NCBI RefSeq assembly: GCF_000301035.1
Contig: NZ_JH932292.1
Span: 186,001-250,000, forward strand
Origin: Facklamia hominis CCUG 36813
GTDB taxonomy: Bacteria > Bacillota > Bacilli > Lactobacillales > Aerococcaceae
Direction: 5' to 3'
Length of the DNA stretch: 64,000 bases
Positions 63,171 to 64,000 of this stretch are shown here, piece by piece. The notes under the pieces are model-generated. The model ran no database searches and was not told the DNA's origin. It saw nothing but the letters and a program-made list of their open reading frames with translations. The stretch's first letter is position 1, and every line of letters begins with the position of its first letter. The translations under genes were made by a program, and so were the position numbers.

Positions 63171-64000
63171 ATGCATACTCATTATAACCTAAATCAACTT
63201 TATTTGGAAGTCTCTTATCAATACCGCCCTCAAGAAGATCACATCAGCTACTATATTCATCAATTTGTGGACTCTCTAGAGATTCATTATCCCTATCTCT
63301 TTGGTCGTCCTCGTAAATATGACTTCTCGATGTTACTCAAGTTATTATTATATGCTTATTCTCGCGGTGTCTTCACCAGTCGCTCGATGGAACAATTGGC
63401 TCGCGAAAATCTGCCCGCTATCTGGTTGTGTCAAAATGAAGTACCTTCTTACCGTACAATTTGTCGATTTAGACAGTCCGATGAATTAGCTGACATTCTT
63501 AAACAAAGTTATGATGAATTTGTGCGGTATTTAAGACAACAACGACTTATCGATGATCATCTCTTTATTGATGGGACAAAAATCTTAGCGGATGCCAATA
63601 AGTACAGCTTTGTCTGGAAAAAGAACACGATCCGCTTTGAAGCAATGAATCGACAAAAGATGACCGAACTCGTCAATGAAATGCGTCAGTATTATCAAAT
63701 GGGGTTGATTCCAGAAGAGACCCCACTAACGCTTGAAGGGCTTGAAGAAACCATTACCCAGCTTGAAGTTCGCTTAGAAGACTTAGAGGAAACCATCGAA
63801 GAGTCTCCTCGGTTGTCACCGAATCCTCACAAAAAGGAGCGGCGAAAAGTCAAGAGTCAATTGAGGCGCATGAAACATTGTCATTCCAAGCATCAACACT
63901 ATCAAACGCAACGAGCCATCTTAGGTGAACGTCATTCGTATTCAAAAACGGACCCCGATGCGACCTTTATGCGAATGAAAGAAGATCCCATGAAGAATGG
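63171..64000 (+). CDS. IS1182-family transposase, N-terminal part
   Basis: DDE transposase, 276 codons present and open to the window end. The N terminus HTHYNLNQLYLEVSYQYRP and the DUF772-type region (YLFGRPRKYDFSMLLKLLLYAYSRGV, SYRTICRFRQSDEL) are typical. The first catalytic Asp lies in LFIDGTKILADANKYSFVW and the next in KTDPDATFMRMKED near the cut. A coiled, charged stretch (EETITQLEVRLEDLEETIEES) lies between them. ATG 63171 follows GAAAGGA. Codon use is richer in C and G than in the neighbouring host genes, which suits recent transfer. Confidence 0.9.
   Translation, partial: MHTHYNLNQLYLEVSYQYRPQEDHISYYIHQFVDSLEIHYPYLFGRPRKYDFSMLLKLLLYAYSRGVFTSRSMEQLARENLPAIWLCQNEVPSYRTICRFRQSDELADILKQSYDEFVRYLRQQRLIDDHLFIDGTKILADANKYSFVWKKNTIRFEAMNRQKMTELVNEMRQYYQMGLIPEETPLTLEGLEETITQLEVRLEDLEETIEESPRLSPNPHKKERRKVKSQLRRMKHCHSKHQHYQTQRAILGERHSYSKTDPDATFMRMKEDPMKN

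Larger units (their letters stand above)
63021..64000 (+). mobile_element. IS1182-family insertion sequence, left part, cut by the window end
   Basis: The element's proposed left flank begins at GAGGCTGTGAC (63021) just after dnaD. Two hairpins precede the transposase gene: a 20-bp perfect stem (63044-63063 with 63070-63089) that should block incoming transcription, and a 9-bp stem (63117-63125 with 63134-63142). The right end and terminal repeats lie outside, so the exact left border is a guess. Confidence 0.8.

Noticed and set aside
63301-63489. Short + strand frame inside the IS region
   Set aside because: It is a different reading frame of the transposase gene, which is open from 63171 to the window end.
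1-64000. tRNA, rRNA, CRISPR arrays, prophage or defence genes
   Set aside because: None was seen on either strand; genes are nearly continuous and all recognisable ones are housekeeping or transport apart from the terminal IS.

Overview
The window is about 64 kb of AT-rich, densely coding chromosome from a low-GC Gram-positive bacterium. Almost every gene lies on the + strand; only rpmB is reversed. Gene content and order point to Lactobacillales, most like the Aerococcaceae/Carnobacteriaceae side of the order. The evidence is a PASTA kinase, FakA/Asp23, a Bacillus-type pyruvate kinase with a PEP-utilizer tail, ScpA/ScpB, a RibT-like gene, an FMN-riboswitch-controlled RibU, the TPR/YpiB/Cca/DinG/TseB/AsnS/DnaD order, and the PHP-degenerate DnaE. 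The species cannot be fixed from the sequence alone. I see no rRNA, tRNA, CRISPR array, prophage or defence island. No gene-free stretch exceeds 300 bases.

Layout. 1-4.5 kb: the end of a PP2C phosphatase, its partner PASTA kinase, then rsgA, rpe and thiamine pyrophosphokinase. 4.5-10.4 kb: rpmB (reverse), asp23-like, fakA, recG, plsX, acpP, which join exogenous fatty-acid activation to phospholipid synthesis. 10.5-16.2 kb: a complete oligopeptide ABC transporter in D-F-B-C-A order, with a separate strong promoter for the binding protein. 16.3-24.3 kb: rnc, smc, a Cof-type HAD phosphatase, ftsY, rodZ, pgsA. 24.4-39.6 kb: DNA repair and replication (cinA, SOS-boxed recA, rny, mutS-mutL-msrB-ruvA-ruvB-queA-dnaE). 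39.7-42.4 kb: pfkA-pyk. 42.5-49 kb: cvfB, xerD, deoB, punA, ribT-like, scpA, scpB, rluB. 49-54.7 kb: FMN riboswitch and ribU, a membrane LysM protein, cmk, rpsA, der, hup. 54.9-63 kb: a long operon of ypiA (TPR), ypiB, cca, dinG-like, ypmB/tseB, asnS, dnaD. The window ends inside an IS1182-family element inserted just after dnaD.

The region is mainly housekeeping, and I found no convincing large new system. The points most worth following are: (i) a DinG homologue with an intact DEDDh exonuclease but a helicase part lacking recognisable Walker A and DEAH motifs; (ii) a possible branched RNA with its own terminator between hup and ypiA; (iii) a CinA whose N-terminal domain has decayed while the amidase domain is intact; (iv) an OppA with no cysteine at all, so not a lipoprotein; (v) a terminator-like hairpin at the very start of the rpsA transcript; (vi) palindromes over the rny promoter and upstream of cinA-recA; and (vii) a chromosomal terminator that shares its first bases with the IS left flank.

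Promoters, terminators and RNA structures were read by eye; none was computed or tested.
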